Below, in pieces: positions 41,922 through 50,936 of a DNA stretch of 55,960 bases. This DNA is from Vreelandella boliviensis LC1. GTDB taxonomy: Bacteria > Pseudomonadota > Gammaproteobacteria > Pseudomonadales > Halomonadaceae. The stretch spans positions 1,075,608 to 1,131,567 of the forward strand of contig NZ_JH393258.1 in NCBI RefSeq assembly GCF_000236035.1, read 5' to 3'. Position 1 is the first letter of the stretch; every line of letters begins with the position of its first letter. A program made the translations under genes and the position numbers. Under the pieces are notes generated by a model. That model ran no database searches. It was not told the DNA's origin and saw nothing but the letters and a program-made list of their open reading frames with translations.

Positions 41922-44249
41922 TCAGTTAAACAGACCGCGTAGGCCTTCGCGTAGTTTCTGACCAGCGCCTTCGCCAAGGCGTTCATCTAAAGAGTCTCCC
42001 AGACGCTCTTCCAGCTCTTCACTAACACGATCCCCCGCTTCGTTTCTCAGCAGGTCAACCACAGCGGTCTGAAACATCTCACGGTCAAAGCGGCACCACT
42101 CAGTGCGTTCATCACCAAGATTTCCTTCACAGCGTACGGGCAGAGGCAGTTGCTCCAGGCGCGGATTAACTTCACAGGCCGCATCGGCGGTGTTGACCAA
42201 GCGAGCATTAGCACGGGTATCAAAGTTCAAGTTGGCGAGATTGAGTTCGCCTTCTCCACGAACATCAATACCAGGCAGGGTGATCAGCAGGTCGTCACTC
42301 TCTACTAAGCCGTTGCTAATTTGGAATGTAGCATCAAAACGCTCAAAACGAGTATCGGTGTGCCAATCCCGCAAAGTGCCCTCACCTTCTAGCTGGGCAA
42401 CCAGTTCGCACATTTGCTTGGAAATGTTGGTATTTAAAATAGCGCCATCGTTTAAGCGAGCATTAAGCACCCCATTGAGGTTGCCAGTGAGCGCTTCTCG
42501 GGTATTACCCTGACTTGTGACATCGCCTGTTAGATTAAAACGCCCGCGCAGTGGTGACGTTTCCCCTTCGCTGATTGCTTCAATCAGCGGTGCCACCTGA
42601 ACGTTTTTAACGGTCGGCGATAGCGCCCACTCAAGGATGGAATCCGTAGCATCAACCTGGCCGGTAGCGCTGAGCTCGCCCTCGTAGAAGCCTGATTCAA
42701 AGGCTGTTAGCCGATGAACACCGTCATTCCCGCGCAGCTGCAAGCGTGGATTATTGAAGGTCAGCTCCGCAAAAATCAGCGTATCGACACTCAAATCGCC
42801 CTCAAGCGCCAGCCCGGTGAGTAAAGATCGCGGTACTAATGTATTATTTTCCTGGGCAAAGGCTTTACGCAGCAAGCCCCGGCTAGCCTGCTCAGCGGTG
42901 GCCTCACCGGGTAGATAGCGATCAATATCTAGTTGATCACCTGCTAAATCGAACGCCAGGCGTGACCCATCCAGCGCGGCTGTCAGTTCACCTGTAAAGG
43001 TGCTGTCATCCACCACCAAAGAGAGGCTAGGTAAAGAGAATTGCTCAGCATTACCTTCAATAGGGCTGGTCATGGCTACATCGCTGAGCGCAGCCTCTCC
43101 AGCCGTGGTGAGGGTAACGCCCGCGCGGGCAAGCCAGGGGCGCAGCGTAAATGGGGCAGCGGTTAGCTGGCCACTATAGCGGGGAGCATCGCGCATCTGC
43201 TCAATATTAAGATGTCCACTAACCCTTAGACCATCCGGCCCGGTGAGCTGCAGATCCTTGAGCTGGGCCGTTTGTGCCTGCCAATCGCTCTCCAGGCCAA
43301 AGGCGAGAGCTAGCGCCAAGCTGCCCTGCCAGTTATCAGCATTGCGCAGCCCCGTCTCAAGCAGCCCCTCTTTAACGGTGAGCTGCTGCTCGCCTATACG
43401 GGCAACCAGTTCGGCAGCCTTTAAGCTCAGTTGTTGTGGCTCACTCTCTGAGCTGGACGTCGTTCGGGTAATCAGTGCCATATTCTCCAGGGCGAAAAGC
43501 TTATTTGCCAATCCAAGCCGCACGCGTGTTTCGAGATTAATCTCGCTGGTTAGATCTGGAGTACGCTCCAACACTTCGGAATCGAGCCGGTTATGCTTGG
43601 TCAGGGTGAACATGGCCTTCAGCGGAAAGGCGCGCAGCGGGTTGACGTTGCTACCCGAGATATTCAGTTGCTGCATGCGCCACAGTGCTTGGGTTTGCGC
43701 ATCGCGGAAGCGAATATCGGCATTTTTTACTTCAACGCTGGCAATGCTCAAAACCACCGAAAGGCTACCGGCATCGGCGTTAGGGCCGGCACTGGCGGGC
43801 GCAAGCACCGTTTCAGCAGCGCCGTCATCGTGTTCAGAAAGACGCTCAAGCAATGGCTCCCAGTTGCCTTCGCCCTCAGCATCGCGCTCTAGGTTAAGCC
43901 GCATACCGTCCAGTGTTAGGCCGTCTACGGCAATTTCCCCACGCAGTAGCGGGCCGAATGCCACGCTCACCTCTGCACGGTCAATCGCGGCAAAGGCGGC
44001 GCTTTCCTCAGCCTGCTCGGGCAACCAGGCGCGGGCTTTCTCTACGCTAACGCCGATACGTGGGTAGAATGACCAGGTAATGGGGCCTTCCAGCGCCAAG
44101 TTGAGCCCGGTTTGTTCCTCCACGACAGCGGTTAAACGGGGCTTAAAGTCCTCTGGATCCAAAAAGGTGGTCACATAGACCACAGCGGCGACCGCAACGA
44201 TAGCGAGTATGCCAACTGCTGCCAGCAAAATACGTAATAGCTGTTTCAT
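41922..44249 (-). CDS. AsmA family protein
   Basis: The 775-residue protein has one N-terminal membrane anchor (LLRILLAAVGILAIVAVAA) and a large periplasmic part rich in beta-strand, starting DPEDFKPRLTAVVEEQTG, the AsmA N-terminal domain. The C-terminal AsmA domain includes LRGRFNLTGDVTSQGNTREA and LNGVLNARLNDGAI. AsmA-like proteins are thought to help move phospholipid between inner and outer membrane or to affect outer-membrane assembly. The start overlaps the upstream acetyltransferase stop by one base (TAATG), so the two are coupled. Confidence 0.85.
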   Translation of the reverse strand: MKQLLRILLAAVGILAIVAVAAVVYVTTFLDPEDFKPRLTAVVEEQTGLNLALEGPITWSFYPRIGVSVEKARAWLPEQAEESAAFAAIDRAEVSVAFGPLLRGEIAVDGLTLDGMRLNLERDAEGEGNWEPLLERLSEHDDGAAETVLAPASAGPNADAGSLSVVLSIASVEVKNADIRFRDAQTQALWRMQQLNISGSNVNPLRAFPLKAMFTLTKHNRLDSEVLERTPDLTSEINLETRVRLGLANKLFALENMALITRTTSSSESEPQQLSLKAAELVARIGEQQLTVKEGLLETGLRNADNWQGSLALALAFGLESDWQAQTAQLKDLQLTGPDGLRVSGHLNIEQMRDAPRYSGQLTAAPFTLRPWLARAGVTLTTAGEAALSDVAMTSPIEGNAEQFSLPSLSLVVDDSTFTGELTAALDGSRLAFDLAGDQLDIDRYLPGEATAEQASRGLLRKAFAQENNTLVPRSLLTGLALEGDLSVDTLIFAELTFNNPRLQLRGNDGVHRLTAFESGFYEGELSATGQVDATDSILEWALSPTVKNVQVAPLIEAISEGETSPLRGRFNLTGDVTSQGNTREALTGNLNGVLNARLNDGAILNTNISKQMCELVAQLEGEGTLRDWHTDTRFERFDATFQISNGLVESDDLLITLPGIDVRGEGELNLANLNFDTRANARLVNTADAACEVNPRLEQLPLPVRCEGNLGDERTEWCRFDREMFQTAVVDLLRNEAGDRVSEELEERLGDSLDERLGEGAGQKLREGLRGLFN

Positions 44250-44731
44250 TACCCTTTCCCTTGTGGGTCTAACTCAACAAAATCGCTAGTGGCGGGCACC
44301 CCCGCCGCCGGCGTTTCTGGATTGGCCATTGGCCGGTAACCTAGCTTGGAGAGCAACACGCGGTCGGCCAGTGGCAAGGTGGACGTTTCGATGCGCAGTA
44401 CGCGGCCTTCCTGCTTGGCTTGCTCGCCCAGCAGGGCCATTAAGCGCGAACCGACACCTCGCCGGCGAGTGGTTTTTCGCACGCAGAGTTCAGACAACCA
44501 CCACGCACGATCTTCTCCCTCCTGAACGGCAACGGCCCCCAGCAGACGATCATTGAAGAGTGCGCAGGCAAAAAAGTGATGGCCTGCAAAATGTTGTGCA
44601 ATAAATGGCTCAACCGTGGGGGTAGGCATTCGCTCTTGGGGCGCATCCTGATAGATGCGCATAAGATCAAGGCGCACCTGTTCATCAGCTTCCCAACGGG
44701 CCTGGTCGACATGATGCAGTGTCACCGGCAT
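44249..44731 (-). CDS. GNAT acetyltransferase, PanZ/PanM-like
   Basis: The 160-residue protein has a GNAT fold. VRKTTRRRGVGSRLMALLG (around residue 86) contains the acetyl-CoA-binding RRxGxG, and FNDRLLGAVAV precedes it. The block order VRLDLMRIYQDAP - FNDRLLGAVAV - LCVRKTTRRRGVG resembles E. coli PanZ/PanM, which senses acetyl-CoA and promotes maturation and control of aspartate decarboxylase PanD in pantothenate synthesis. The resemblance is from memory and modest, so an unrelated N-acetyltransferase remains possible. It is the first gene of a two-gene unit with asmA. Confidence 0.6.
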   Translation of the reverse strand: MPVTLHHVDQARWEADEQVRLDLMRIYQDAPQERMPTPTVEPFIAQHFAGHHFFACALFNDRLLGAVAVQEGEDRAWWLSELCVRKTTRRRGVGSRLMALLGEQAKQEGRVLRIETSTLPLADRVLLSKLGYRPMANPETPAAGVPATSDFVELDPQGKG

Positions 44732-44830
44732 GATGAAATCCTCTTCGCCAAAGCAGCCTGGCTGCTATTTCTGCCGCAATTGATTACGGCTACATTTAGC
44801 GCATTGTAGCGGATGAGGGCGACGATTCAC

Positions 44831-44836
44831 TATAAT
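44831..44836 (+). promoter_or_regulatory. Candidate -10 element of the his operon
   Basis: A perfect TATAAT lies 92-97 bp before the hisB start. The best -35-like hexamer upstream (TTGTAG, 44804-44809) is 21 bp away, too far, so only the -10 is supported. Confidence 0.35.
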
Positions 44837-44927
44837 GGTCGCTTCGCCACAGGCTGCTCAAACAGTGGTAAGTTGATGAGAGCCACCAGCCGTCCCTCAG
44901 AGTGCGCCTCAGCGCAGGAGATGCAAC

Positions 44928-45521
44928 ATGTCAGCGCGTATTGCCACGGTTAGCCGTGACACCAACGAAACGCAGATCAAGGTCAGCGTCAACCTCGACG
45001 GCGAAGGCCGTCTTAGCTGCCAAACCGGCGTTCCGTTTCTGGATCATATGCTTGATCAAGTTGCCCGCCATGGAATGATCGATCTCGACATCAATGCCAC
45101 TGGCGACCTGCATATTGACGACCACCATACCGTAGAAGACCTGGGGATTACGCTAGGCCAAGCTTTTTTTAAAGCGATTGGCGATAAACGCGGCATTTAC
45201 CGCTATGGTCACGCCTATGTGCCTCTTGATGAAGCGCTCTCTCGCGTGGTGATCGACTTTTCCGGACGGCCGGGGCTGTATATGAACGTGGAGTTCACCC
45301 GCGACACCATCGGTAGCCTGGACACCCAGCTGTTCTGGGAGTTTTTCCAAGGCTTCGTCAATCACGCTCGAGTGACGCTGCATATCGACAACATTAAAGG
45401 CTTTAATGCTCACCACCAGGCGGAAACGATTTTTAAAGCCTTTGGCCGGGCCCTGCGCATGGCCGTAGCGGAAGACCCGCGCATGGAAGGCCAAATGCCC
45501 TCCACCAAAGGAAGTTTGTAA
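44928..45521 (+). CDS. hisB: Imidazoleglycerol-phosphate dehydratase
   Basis: The 197-residue enzyme catalyses the sixth histidine step, dehydrating imidazole-glycerol phosphate using a di-metal site. It is the single-function form without the phosphatase domain of E. coli HisB. Signatures are [14 protein letters not shown], the metal-binding [16 protein letters not shown] (residues about 64-79), and the C-terminal [20 protein letters not shown]. The ATG at 44928 follows CAGGAG. It leads the hisB-hisH-hisA-hisF operon, but an unusual repeat fills the gap before hisH. Confidence 0.95.
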   Translation: MSARIATVSRDTNETQIKVSVNLDGEGRLSCQTGVPFLDHMLDQVARHGMIDLDINATGDLHIDDHHTVEDLGITLGQAFFKAIGDKRGIYRYGHAYVPLDEALSRVVIDFSGRPGLYMNVEFTRDTIGSLDTQLFWEFFQGFVNHARVTLHIDNIKGFNAHHQAETIFKAFGRALRMAVAEDPRMEGQMPSTKGSL

Positions 45522-45553
45522 TGCTGCGCCCCGCCAGCCTGAATTTGTGTACC

Positions 45554-45685
45554 GTACCAAGCACGGATTCAAGTACTGTCTCAAGTACTGATTTAAGCAT
45601 TCCCTCAAGTAGCGGCTTAAGTTCTGTTTTAAGGACTATTTTGAGTACTATTTTGAGTACTATTTTAAGCACTATCCCAAGGAGC
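45554..45685. repeat. Eleven degenerate 12-bp tandem repeats between hisB and hisH
   Basis: Units of 12 bp with a core like TTTTGAGTACTA / CTCAAGTACTG run without gaps from about 45554 to 45685; the pair at 45638-45649 and 45650-45661 is identical. The last unit (45674-45685) contains AAGGAG, which is the hisH ribosome site. The minus strand reads as IVLK-type tetrapeptides, a by-product of the period. Confidence 0.8.
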
Positions 45686-45690
45686 ACTTA

Positions 45691-46332
45691 ATGACCATTG
45701 CTGTGATCGACTATGGAATGGGTAATTTACATTCCGTGGCCAAGGCGCTGGAGCATGTGACACATGAGAATGTCGTCATTACCCGCGACCCGCGCCGCAT
45801 CCTTGGTGCAACGCGTTTAGTGCTGCCTGGCCAAGGGGCCATTCGTGACTGCGTTGGCGAACTTGAACGCACCGAGTTACGCGGGTTGGTGGACGATATT
45901 TTAACCCGCCAGGCCAAACCGTTACTGGGGATTTGCGTGGGTCAACAGATGTTGCTGGAGCGCAGCGAAGAGAACGGCGGCGTGGAGTGCCTGGGTTTCT
46001 TTAAAGGCACCGTGGATCGCTTTCCTAGCGATATGCGTGACGCTCACGAGCAGCGTTTGAAAGTGCCGCATATGGGCTGGAATGTGGTCGAACAGCATAA
46101 CAACCATCCTCTGTGGGCAGGTATTGATAACCATGAACACTTCTACTTCGTGCACAGCTATTACGTGAATGCCGTTGAAGATGCGCAAGTATTTGGTACT
46201 ACCCAATACGGAAAGGTAAGCGCCCACGTGGCTATTGGCCGTGATTCGACCTTCGCAGTACAGTTCCACCCAGAAAAAAGCTCTAGCGCAGGCCTTCGCC
46301 TACTTGAAAATTTTGTCACCTGGACGCCCTGA
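45691..46332 (+). CDS. hisH: Imidazole glycerol phosphate synthase, glutaminase subunit
   Basis: The 213-residue class I glutamine amidotransferase supplies ammonia to HisF. The nucleophile Cys is in [11 protein letters not shown] (around residue 79), and the His-Glu pair in VQFHPEKSS (around residue 193). [13 protein letters not shown] at the start is typical of HisH. The AAGGAG ribosome site belongs to the last 12-bp repeat. The gene ends 11 bp before hisA. Confidence 0.95.
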   Translation: MTIAVIDYGMGNLHSVAKALEHVTHENVVITRDPRRILGATRLVLPGQGAIRDCVGELERTELRGLVDDILTRQAKPLLGICVGQQMLLERSEENGGVECLGFFKGTVDRFPSDMRDAHEQRLKVPHMGWNVVEQHNNHPLWAGIDNHEHFYFVHSYYVNAVEDAQVFGTTQYGKVSAHVAIGRDSTFAVQFHPEKSSSAGLRLLENFVTWTP

Positions 46333-46343
46333 GAGGATTATTT

Positions 46344-47090
46344 ATGTTGGTTATTCCCGCTATTGATCTTAAAGACGGCCAGTGTGTCCGGTTGAAGCAG
46401 GGTCGCATGGAAGACGCGACCTCTTACGGCGATGACCCAGTGGCCATGGCGGCCCGCTGGGTAGAGGCAGGTGCCCGGCGCCTTCACTTAGTCGATTTGA
46501 ACGGCGCCTTTGAAGGCAAACCGGTGAATGGCGACGCTGTCATGGCTATCGCCCGCGCCTACCCCAACCTGCCGATTCAAATTGGTGGCGGCATTCGCAG
46601 TGCGGAAACCATCGAGCACTACTTAAGTGCTGGTGTCTCTTACGTCATTATCGGCACCAAAGCGGTAAAAGAGCCTGCTTTTGTGGGTGAGATGTGCCGT
46701 GCCTTCCCCGGCCATGTGATTGTTGGGCTTGATGCCAAAGATGGCTATGTCGCCACCGATGGTTGGGCCGAGGTCTCCACGGTTAAAGCCACCGAACTGG
46801 CCAAGCGTTTCGCCAACGATGGCGTCGCCAGCATCGTCTATACCGACATTGCTCGCGACGGCATGATGCAAGGCGTCAACGTGGAAGCCACCGCACAATT
46901 GGCCCGCGAAGGCGGCTTGCCGGTGATTGCCTCAGGCGGCGTGACCAATCTGGACGATATCAAAGCACTCTGTGAAGTTGCCGATAGCGGCATTTTGGGC
47001 GCGATTACTGGCCGAGCGATTTACGAAGGCAGCCTGGATGTCGCCGAAGCACAGCGATTAAGCGACCAACTGACGGGAGGCGATTCATGA
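46344..47090 (+). CDS. hisA: ProFAR isomerase (HisA)
   Basis: The 248-residue (beta/alpha)8-barrel isomerises ProFAR to PRFAR. The N-terminal [16 protein letters not shown] holds the catalytic Asp8, with [20 protein letters not shown] and [14 protein letters not shown] carrying the phosphate sites and second Asp. It overlaps the hisF start by 4 bp. Confidence 0.95.
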   Translation: MLVIPAIDLKDGQCVRLKQGRMEDATSYGDDPVAMAARWVEAGARRLHLVDLNGAFEGKPVNGDAVMAIARAYPNLPIQIGGGIRSAETIEHYLSAGVSYVIIGTKAVKEPAFVGEMCRAFPGHVIVGLDAKDGYVATDGWAEVSTVKATELAKRFANDGVASIVYTDIARDGMMQGVNVEATAQLAREGGLPVIASGGVTNLDDIKALCEVADSGILGAITGRAIYEGSLDVAEAQRLSDQLTGGDS

Positions 47091-47860
47091 GCCTTACCAA
47101 ACGTATTATCCCTTGCCTGGACGTAGACGCCGGACGCGTGGTCAAAGGCGTTAATTTTATCGGCATTCGCGATGCCGGTGATCCGGTGGAAATTGCCCAG
47201 CGCTATAACCAGCAAGGCGCCGACGAGATCACCTTCCTCGATATTACCGCTAGCCACGAAGACCGTGACACTACGGTGGAGATGGTCGAGCGCATTGCTG
47301 GCGAAGTATTTATTCCGCTGACCGTCGGCGGCGGGATTCGCAGCTGCGACGACATTCGCACCATGCTTAACGCCGGGGCTGACAAAGTCTCGATCAACAC
47401 CGCTGCGGTAAACAACCCGGAGTTTGTGCGCGAAGCTGCAGAGCGTTTTGGTAGCCAGTGCATTGTGGTGGCGATTGACGCCAAGCGGGTCTCTGAAGAG
47501 GGTGAAACGCCCCGCTGGGAGATTTTTACTCACGGCGGCCGCCGCCCAACAGGCCTAGACGCCGTTGAGTGGGCGAAGAAGATGGTTGAGTTCGGCGCAG
47601 GAGAGCTACTGCTCACCAGCATGGATCGCGACGGCACCAAGATTGGCTTTGATTTGGGCGTGACCCATGCAATTTCCGAAGCGGTGAGCGTGCCAGTGAT
47701 TGCCTCAGGTGGTGTTGGCAATCTGGATCACTTCGTGGATGGAGTGCTCAAAGGTGGCGCCGATGCGGTGCTGGCCGCCAGTATTTTCCACTTTGGCGAA
47801 TACACCATTCCTGAAGCGAAGCGCTACATGGCTGAGCGCGGTATTGAAATGCGGCTTTAA
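47087..47860 (+). CDS. hisF: Imidazole glycerol phosphate synthase, cyclase subunit
   Basis: The 257-residue barrel uses HisH-derived ammonia to form imidazole-glycerol phosphate and [24 protein letters not shown] has catalytic Asp11, and [11 protein letters not shown] and [16 protein letters not shown] have the second Asp and phosphate loop. The ATG overlaps the hisA stop. Just one base separates its stop from the next ATG, so the barrel-protein gene may belong to the operon. Confidence 0.95.
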   Translation: MSLTKRIIPCLDVDAGRVVKGVNFIGIRDAGDPVEIAQRYNQQGADEITFLDITASHEDRDTTVEMVERIAGEVFIPLTVGGGIRSCDDIRTMLNAGADKVSINTAAVNNPEFVREAAERFGSQCIVVAIDAKRVSEEGETPRWEIFTHGGRRPTGLDAVEWAKKMVEFGAGELLLTSMDRDGTKIGFDLGVTHAISEAVSVPVIASGGVGNLDHFVDGVLKGGADAVLAASIFHFGEYTIPEAKRYMAERGIEMRL

Positions 47861-47861
47861 A

Positions 47862-48395
47862 ATGCCTCTTTTTGACCAGCAACTTAGCCTACTGCGAGTA
47901 TCCCCATGGATAGGCTGGCTAGCAGGCCTGCTGTTAAGTACGCCTGCTACTGCATTCACGCTACCTGATTGGACACCAGCGTTGGAGTGGGATCATACCC
48001 TGGTGCAAACCAGTCTTTATACCCGCCACTTCAGCGCCGATCCAGAACATACCAACCAGCAAGACCTGATTAGTATTGAACTGCATAATCCTAATCGCTG
48101 GCTAGCGGGCGCGGCTTGGTTCAAAAACTCCTTTGATCAACCGTCATGGTACTTCTATGCAGGGCGGGAATTTCCTCTTTGGCAAACCGATCAGGGTTTA
48201 AACGTGCGCGCCAAGTTAACCGGGGGGCTCCTGCACGGCTACCAGGGTGAGTATCGCGACAAAATTCCTTTCAACCACTTGGAAATAGCCCCGGCAGCAC
48301 TCCCCAGTATCGGTGTGCAATGGGGCCGGTTTGAATCTGACCTGATTGTGTTTGGCACCGCCGGCATGATGATAACCGCAGGGATGCGCTTTTAG
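47862..48395 (+). CDS. Putative outer-membrane beta-barrel protein after hisF
   Basis: The 177-residue protein has a signal-peptide-like N-terminus ending near PATAFTLPDW, then alternating strands rich in Tyr, Trp and Gly and a C-terminal Phe (AGMRF), as outer-membrane barrels have. The block SFDQPSWYFYAGREF followed by AKLTGGLLHGYQGEYRDKIP resembles an uncharacterised PagP-like proteobacterial family (sometimes misnamed a glycerol-phosphate transporter). The ATG at 47862 starts one base after the hisF stop but has no good ribosome site, so translation may depend on hisF. The function is unknown and no histidine link is evident. Confidence 0.6.
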   Translation: MPLFDQQLSLLRVSPWIGWLAGLLLSTPATAFTLPDWTPALEWDHTLVQTSLYTRHFSADPEHTNQQDLISIELHNPNRWLAGAAWFKNSFDQPSWYFYAGREFPLWQTDQGLNVRAKLTGGLLHGYQGEYRDKIPFNHLEIAPAALPSIGVQWGRFESDLIVFGTAGMMITAGMRF

Positions 48396-48398
48396 CCG

Positions 48399-49001
48399 CT
48401 ACTCCTCAACCTCGTCCAGCGTTAAACCCAGGTTGCTAATGCCGCTATTGCGACCTAATTCGCGCACCTCTTTCAGCGTAGCTTTATCCAGCGGTTCACT
48501 AACGGCTTCCAGTACGGCGTCTTGGAAGTCATTTTCGTCGGCCATCAGCGGATGGTCGCGAATCATCAGTGCCAACGCTTGTGCATCGACCTCACCTTCG
48601 GTGAGCTCTATAAAGGCGCGTACGCCCGCACGGGATGTGCGGCTAACATCCAGCACAGCCTCTGGTGAATCGCCTTGTAGGGTATCCAGCAGCGCGGAGA
48701 CCGACACCACCGCATCCAAGGCGCGCCGGGCACCAAAGCTATCATCCTCTTCGGGCGGCTCACACTCGGCTAACTTTTCCGCTTGGCGGGCAAAGTCGAT
48801 ACTGGCATTGGACACATTAAGCCGTTCCCAGACCAAACTCAGTACGGTGCGCAGCGTATGGCTATCGCCCTGGCCTGTGGTTTGCTCATAGAGCACGTAG
48901 TTAGGCAGCAAACGTTCGCAAAGCGCCGCCATAAATGCCTGCTGGGCAGGTAGTGGGAGTTCTTGTAATCGTTGGTAAAAGCCCTGGGGGTTCGACACCA
49001 T
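48399..49001 (-). CDS. yjaG: DUF416 family protein YjaG
   Basis: The 200-residue cytosolic protein matches E. coli YjaG along its length: FMAALCERLLPNYVLYEQTTG near residue 25, LVWERLNVSNASIDF, and the closing ELGRNSGISNLGL. Its role is unknown. I chose the ATG at 49001 with GGAAAT upstream; longer in-frame starts extend into the promoter region of the divergent gene. It ends 3 bp from the preceding convergent barrel gene. Confidence 0.85.
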   Translation of the reverse strand: MVSNPQGFYQRLQELPLPAQQAFMAALCERLLPNYVLYEQTTGQGDSHTLRTVLSLVWERLNVSNASIDFARQAEKLAECEPPEEDDSFGARRALDAVVSVSALLDTLQGDSPEAVLDVSRTSRAGVRAFIELTEGEVDAQALALMIRDHPLMADENDFQDAVLEAVSEPLDKATLKEVRELGRNSGISNLGLTLDEVEE

Positions 49002-49124
49002 ACTGATTTCCTGGATCGCTTGACGTGGGATATTGGTGAAAAGTAGTGGGTACGTTATCGTCTCTATACGCTTGGGGCGATCCCCCAGCGCCTTGATGAT
49101 TGTACGGCCGGCGAGGAGATTACC

Positions 49125-49814
49125 ATGCATATTCATCTGCTACAGCACGGCCCTGACCATGGCCCCGCCCGTTTAACCGACTGGCTAACCAGTATGGGCC
49201 ATAGTTACACCGTTTTTCATCTCTACGCAGGCGAGCTAACACCCCGCCCAAGCGAATCTGATGCGCTGATTGTACTTGATGGCCCAGAGGCGCTACTCAG
49301 CCAATCACCGGCGTGGTTTAAAGCTGAAGATAAACTGATCAACCGCTACCTGGATGGGCAAAAACCGCTGTTGGGTATTGGCCTGGGCGCTCACCGGATA
49401 GCCCTGGCGCTGGGCTCAGTGGTGGCTCCAGGTACTTACACTGAAACAGGTTGGCATACGGTCACCCTAGCGCCGGAAAGCTCGCTGGACTTACCCGAAA
49501 CATTCACCGCTTTTATGTGGCATAGCTACGTCTTCAGCCTACCCGATGATGCGTTTCCCCTAGGTGGTAGCGAAGCAGCACCGTTGCAAGGGTTTGCCTG
49601 GGACAAAGGTCGCGTCATCGGCCTGCTGTGCCATTTAGAAGCCACTGTTGCTAGTGTGAAACAGCTGCTAGGCACCGCTGAGTGGCCCAGTGCGCCGCCT
49701 TCCGCCGCCCGCTATGTTCAGGACGTGACCCAAATATTAGAAGACCCCAACCGCTTTATTCACCTCGCGCCGCAGCTCGACCGACTGATGACTCAGTGGC
49801 TTAAAGCGGCGTAA
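49125..49814 (+). CDS. Class I glutamine amidotransferase-like protein lacking the catalytic cysteine
   Basis: The 229-residue protein has the class I amidotransferase fold similar to GuaA-like or YfeJ-type stand-alone proteins. At the nucleophile elbow the usual GICLGAQ reads GIGLGAH, with Gly86 in place of Cys; the His-Glu pair is kept as CHLEAT (H170, E172). WHSYVFSLP (H133) and LGGSEAAPLQGFAW also match. The enzyme probably cannot hydrolyse glutamine. The ATG at 49125 follows GAGGAG. It is divergent from yjaG with 123 bp between. Confidence 0.7.
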   Translation: MHIHLLQHGPDHGPARLTDWLTSMGHSYTVFHLYAGELTPRPSESDALIVLDGPEALLSQSPAWFKAEDKLINRYLDGQKPLLGIGLGAHRIALALGSVVAPGTYTETGWHTVTLAPESSLDLPETFTAFMWHSYVFSLPDDAFPLGGSEAAPLQGFAWDKGRVIGLLCHLEATVASVKQLLGTAEWPSAPPSAARYVQDVTQILEDPNRFIHLAPQLDRLMTQWLKAA

Positions 49815-49835
49815 CAGCAGAAAGAGATAAGGCCG

Positions 49836-50936
49836 TCAGCGGTTCCACTGTCTGGCGGCCTCTAGGCAGCTACCCCAATCGCCCACATGAATTTCCGGCG
49901 GCGCAGCGTCGCGCTGCTTCTCTAAGTGGTAGCGGTAGAGCGGGTCGTAGTACTCGGTGAGCAGTGGCGCGAGCCAGGCTTCGTGTGCTTGGGGGTTGCC
50001 TTGGGCATGCTCTTTGAATGCCAGCGCCTGTAGCCGCTGTAAGCGCTGAAGACGCGCATTGCCCAAGCGTTTTCCCAAACGGATGAGGGCATTACTTAAC
50101 TGCGCCTGCATAAATTGCCAGCCTTGATAGGCGCCATGGCAAGCAGCATAGGCCTGCTCCAGATCGATAATATAATCTTGCTGAATCTGAGCAAGGCGCC
50201 AATCCAGCGGCATTTCGATACGCACCCGGGGAGCTTGCCGCAGCGCTCGCCAGAAGCTCAAAGGAATATTGGCATTGCCAATCTGACGGGACTCATCTTC
50301 AATAACCAGCCCTTCCGTCAGCCCGATTAGCCGCTTGGCCAGCGCATGCTCAAAGTTGATTTGGGTAGCAGGCTCTTCGGGCCTGCGCCCAAAGGCAGAG
50401 CCTTTATGACGCGCATAGGCCTCTAGATCGACGCCGTTATCGAGTTGATTAATCAGCGTCGTTTTTGCACACCCAGTCAGTCCCGCGACAACCAGCATCG
50501 GCTGAAGCGCTGCCGTATCAATACGATCACACAGCGCTTGACGCATGGCTTTCCAACCACCCTCTAAGCGCGGTCTAGAGATCCCGGCGTCTTCCAACCA
50601 CTGTTGAGCAATTTGCGAGCGCAGCCCGCCGCGAAAGCAGTAAATCAGCGCATTGGGATGCTCGACTAAATACGCCTGCCACGCTGCGATCCGGGCCTGC
50701 TTGACCTCGCCGCTGACCAAGCGTTCGCCTAGCTCAATCGCCGTGGTTTGGCCGTGCTTTTTATAGGCAATGCCAACCTGGTGACGCTCATCATCGACCA
50801 TTAAAGGCAGATTGACGGCACCAGGCAGTGCGCCCTGGGCAAACTCCACCGGGGCGCGCACATCAATTAACGGCCGTTCTTCTCTGATTAAACTCAATAC
50901 TGCTGGCGTCGTTGCTGACATCGCGGCTAGTGTCAC
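49836..50936 (-). CDS. selU: tRNA 2-selenouridine synthase (SelU/MnmH)
   Basis: The 366-residue enzyme replaces sulfur with selenium in 2-thiouridine at the wobble base of Lys, Glu and Gln tRNAs, using selenophosphate and a geranylated intermediate. A rhodanese domain has catalytic Cys in YCFRGGLRSQIAQQW (about residue 99). The P-loop region reads GLTGCAKTT, with Ala at the position of the usual second Gly. The start is a GTG at 50936 overlapping the selD stop (GTGA); an ATG five codons later is also possible. It is the last gene of radA-selD-selU. Confidence 0.92.
   Translation of the reverse strand: MTLAAMSATTPAVLSLIREERPLIDVRAPVEFAQGALPGAVNLPLMVDDERHQVGIAYKKHGQTTAIELGERLVSGEVKQARIAAWQAYLVEHPNALIYCFRGGLRSQIAQQWLEDAGISRPRLEGGWKAMRQALCDRIDTAALQPMLVVAGLTGCAKTTLINQLDNGVDLEAYARHKGSAFGRRPEEPATQINFEHALAKRLIGLTEGLVIEDESRQIGNANIPLSFWRALRQAPRVRIEMPLDWRLAQIQQDYIIDLEQAYAACHGAYQGWQFMQAQLSNALIRLGKRLGNARLQRLQRLQALAFKEHAQGNPQAHEAWLAPLLTEYYDPLYRYHLEKQRDAAPPEIHVGDWGSCLEAARQWNR

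Noticed and set aside
45433..45687. Minus-strand protein with IVLK tetrapeptide repeats
   Set aside because: It is a reading of the 12-bp intergenic repeat on the antisense strand of hisB and has no ribosome site.
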